This document shows positions 15,693-17,500 of a stretch of DNA of 17,500 nucleotides, piece by piece (positions within the stretch are counted from its first letter, which is position 1; each line of letters starts with the position of its first letter). The translations under genes and the position numbers were made by a program. The stretch comes from Theodoxus fluviatilis (Eukaryota; Mollusca; Gastropoda; Cycloneritida; Neritidae). Location: the NCBI GenBank assembly GCA_034096865.1, contig JAWQFJ010006021.1, positions 122,501 to 140,000 of the forward strand, written 5' to 3'. The notes under the pieces are model-generated. The model was not told the DNA's origin and made no database searches. It worked only from the letters and a program-made list of their open reading frames with translations.

Positions 15693-15781
15693 TCTCTTCT
15701 TCTTCTTCTTCTTCTTCTTCTTCTTCTTCTTCTTCTTCTTCTTCTTCTTCTTCTTCTTCTTCTTCTTCTTCTTCTTCTTCT
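15239..15781. repeat. (TCC)n/(TTC)n, i.e. GAA-type, long triplet array
   Basis: A (CTC/TCC) part at 15239-15302 is followed by pure TTC blocks of roughly 27, 33, 29 and 29 triplets (15303-15383, 15391-15491, 15594-15681, 15695-15781). They are separated by short CCTCTTCC interruptions and one hexamer (TTCTCC) block near 15510-15595. The minus strand is GAA. This is a mirror-symmetric purine/pyrimidine tract able to form triplex DNA. Poly-Leu, poly-Ser, poly-Glu, poly-Arg and poly-Lys frames are artefacts. Confidence 0.97.
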
Positions 15782-16045
15782 CCGAGAACAAGTCTTTTTA
15801 ACTGAAATGGCTGTCTATCTATCAATGGATGTAATCTGTGCTCATTGTTTCCATAGATCTGTCCACAAATTCACTCCTTGTATCTAAGATGGTCCGCCCA
15901 CAAGTTAAATGTAACCGTTAGCTAGAGGCTGTAGTCTAGGACAGACGTCCAACTTTGGAAGCTTGCGACTAACTGTCACGCCGTTCGAACCTTAACGGAT
16001 CTACCGTGGCATCCCTAGCCAAGCTGCAGAACTCCGATGCCCCTC
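15782..16045. other. Unique spacer
   Basis: No gene or repeat recognised between the triplet array and the 25-bp minisatellite. Confidence 0.5.
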
Positions 16046-16252
16046 CATGTATCTGCGGGGTGCCATGCACACCTGTATCTGCGGGTGCCATGCACACCTG
16101 TATCTGCGGGTGCCATGCACACCTGTATCTGCGGGTGCCATGCAGACCTGTATCTGCGGGTGCCATGCACACCTGTATCTGCGGGTGCCATGCACACCTG
16201 TATCTGCGGGTGCCATGCACACCTGTATCTGCGGGTGCCATGCGGACCTTCT
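16046..16252. repeat. 25-bp minisatellite, eight copies
   Basis: The unit holds GCGGGTGCCATGCACACCTG and ends TATCT. GCGGG recurs at 16055 and 16081, then every 25 bp to 16231. The first unit has one extra G. One internal copy has CAGACC for CACACC and the last has GCGGACC, both single changes. The array is nearly homogeneous, so it is young or actively homogenised. Confidence 0.96.
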
Positions 16253-16405
16253 GCAGGCACAATTACTCCTCGTTACGGCCAAGCACCAGTGTCGATGTAA
16301 AGTACTACCTAGGAAGGGGAGGTTACTCTGGCACCTGAATGTGTGCCCCCAATCCTACCGTCAATGTATCTTACACCAAACAATTGGTCGATTGAACCAG
16401 CAAAT

Positions 16406-16455
16406 TACAAAGCAGTTTGAAACCCAAATACGACTAAAAAGTCGCCGTACAAAAC
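16406..16455 (+). mobile_element. L2-like LINE/SINE 3' tail, copy C
   Basis: Contains AAAGCAGTTTGAAACCCAAA and ends AAGTCGCCGTACAAAACCAC. With copy A the spacing between the two conserved halves is identical (22 bases from CA to TCGCC), so both derive from one ancestor. Both are on the plus strand. Confidence 0.5.
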
Positions 16456-17500
16456 CACTTCACGCCTTTACCTTCTCCTCGGAGTACAGATAGTCCTGGG
16501 CCCGGGTATGAATTACGAATCCCAACGTCTCACCTTTTCTCTTTTAAAGACCGTGGTGAGGATTACATTCATTGAGCACGCTTTCCTCATCGAGTCACGC
16601 GAGAGGTTAGATGCAGTGAGACTTGCAGCGACTTCACGTTCAGTGTTACCTGTTTCTCGCACTCCGGAGCCGCGGGCCTGCGTGCTCCCCTTTCCCCGGG
16701 ACGCTTTTCCCTGCGGATTGGGGGGAACTTTCACCCACTGAATGTCTTCACGTGATTCGTGAAAGGCGTCTGACGAGAGAAATGAACGTCTTGACTTGCT
16801 CATTTTCCAATCAGTATGACTGATATGCGTGGTCAATGGCTTTAGATAGCCTGGAAGGGCTGATGGGCCGTAAAGCCTCATCCATAGATCTATCTCTTTC
16901 CCGGGCTTTATTGATTGTTTCATCCTTTTTCCATGGCCTGCGCCTTCATGAACTGCAAATTTAGATAGCGCTGGCTCTCCAGTGCTCCCTTATCATTGGA
17001 TTAGATTATTGTGTCGTTATTCGCACGTTTGCTGCTCACGCTGCTCTCTGTTCTTTCCCATCTTCACTATTTTTCCTTTTTCACTAACGCCTCTTCCCAA
17101 GGCGCAGTCTTAGCTGTCATTGTCTTGGCGTGGCTGTTGACTTTCATCAGACATTCATTCATATCCAACGTTTTGGGTTCTCATTAGCTTCTTACACACC
17201 GCCCTCTGCTTAATTCATTGATGATCTCTCACACTGTCCACTGTACCGACTTTCCAATGATCACCTCTGCTACTAGGACTTTCTCTTTCATCATCCAAAT
17301 AGCTGCTCTTCTGACCAAGTTTCCACTCCTTTACTTTTCGTCTTCAGCGCTCTGCGGAAGGCCTCGTTCCCTCGGGCGTTGGTAAGAATGGAAAAAGTAA
17401 AGGGGAAAAACCTGAATGACGAACGTTACAATTGTGCTCCCAGCTGCAGGACGACGATGGCCCAGAAAAATCGATGGAGCGAAGTGTTCTTACCGTGTCC
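16456..17500. other. Unique sequence, no recognisable gene
   Basis: The longest frame is 136 codons on the minus strand (16513-16923), with no recognisable motif. Bases 17030-17350 are pyrimidine-rich on the plus strand. A TCACGTGA palindrome lies at 16748-16755. A short minus-strand frame near 17290-17415 includes NARGNEAFRRALKTK, which is suggestive but too short to assign. Confidence 0.5.

Noticed and set aside
15120..15825. Poly-Glu, poly-Lys, poly-Arg and poly-Leu frames
   Set aside because: Translations of the TTC/TCC triplet array in different phases.
16513..16923. 136-codon minus-strand frame as a gene
   Set aside because: No recognisable motif, overlapping plus-strand frames of similar quality, no start or splice support.
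17290..17415. Minus-strand peptide NARGNEAFRRALKTK as the helix-8 end of a G-protein-coupled receptor or a retrotransposon end
   Set aside because: Only about 40 codons between stops, no NPxxY-type motif at the right spacing, and the window ends nearby.

Overview
Eukaryotic (animal) genomic DNA, most likely a lophotrochozoan and perhaps a gastropod mollusc. The evidence is very long (CA)n, (GA)n and (TTC)n microsatellites, several minisatellites, decayed non-LTR retrotransposon pieces of the CR1/L2/Jockey type, a decayed Tc1/mariner-like transposase, and no compact gene structure. The species assignment is inference. No bacterial, organellar or viral features were seen, and no host protein-coding gene, tRNA or rRNA gene could be supported.

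Layout. 1-556: 41-bp minisatellite cut by the left edge. 557-2130: mostly unique DNA with four CCAAT pentamers and a G-quadruplex motif on the minus strand. 2128-2895: (GA)n then a 600-bp (CA)n mosaic. 2940-3040: small regulatory-looking cluster (CTCF-like word, CCAAT box). 3660-4563: (CA/CG)n, (AACT)n, a broken Tc1/mariner-like transposase on the minus strand, a G-tract and another (CA)n. 5806-6240: GGAGT pentamer satellite with a duplicated block of about 170 bp. 6440-6670: decayed G-rich repeats. 7185-7906: two LINE fragments on the minus strand. 7890-9003: 33 copies of a 34-bp unit growing directly out of the LINE reverse transcriptase C-terminus. 9005-9053, 11610-11660 and 16406-16455: three relatives of an L2-like 3' tail. 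9870-10270: CRE/AP-1 sites, an acceptor-like site and an unresolved multi-frame open region. 10334-10358: 25 consecutive Gs. 10700-11285: (CA)n, then a (CT)-rich tract. 12256-12545: about nine copies of a 31-bp unit. 12684-13580: 32 copies of a 28-bp unit. 13600-13860: dense E-box/RFX/ETS-CRE cluster, the best promoter candidate. 14589-14668: pure (TC)n. 14740-14900: CRE and X-box words. 15239-15781: 540 bp of (TCC)/(TTC). 16046-16252: eight copies of a 25-bp unit. 16456-17500: unique DNA.

About one third of the window is tandem repeat. The very long open reading frames (400-450 codons) over the 34-bp and 28/31-bp arrays follow from unit lengths that are not multiples of three and contain few or no stop codons; they are not read as genes. 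The interesting content is structural: a minisatellite apparently seeded in a retrotransposon coding sequence, four minisatellites with unit lengths 25, 28, 31 and 34 bp, higher-order structure in a pentamer satellite, and two or three compact transcription-factor site clusters between the repeats.
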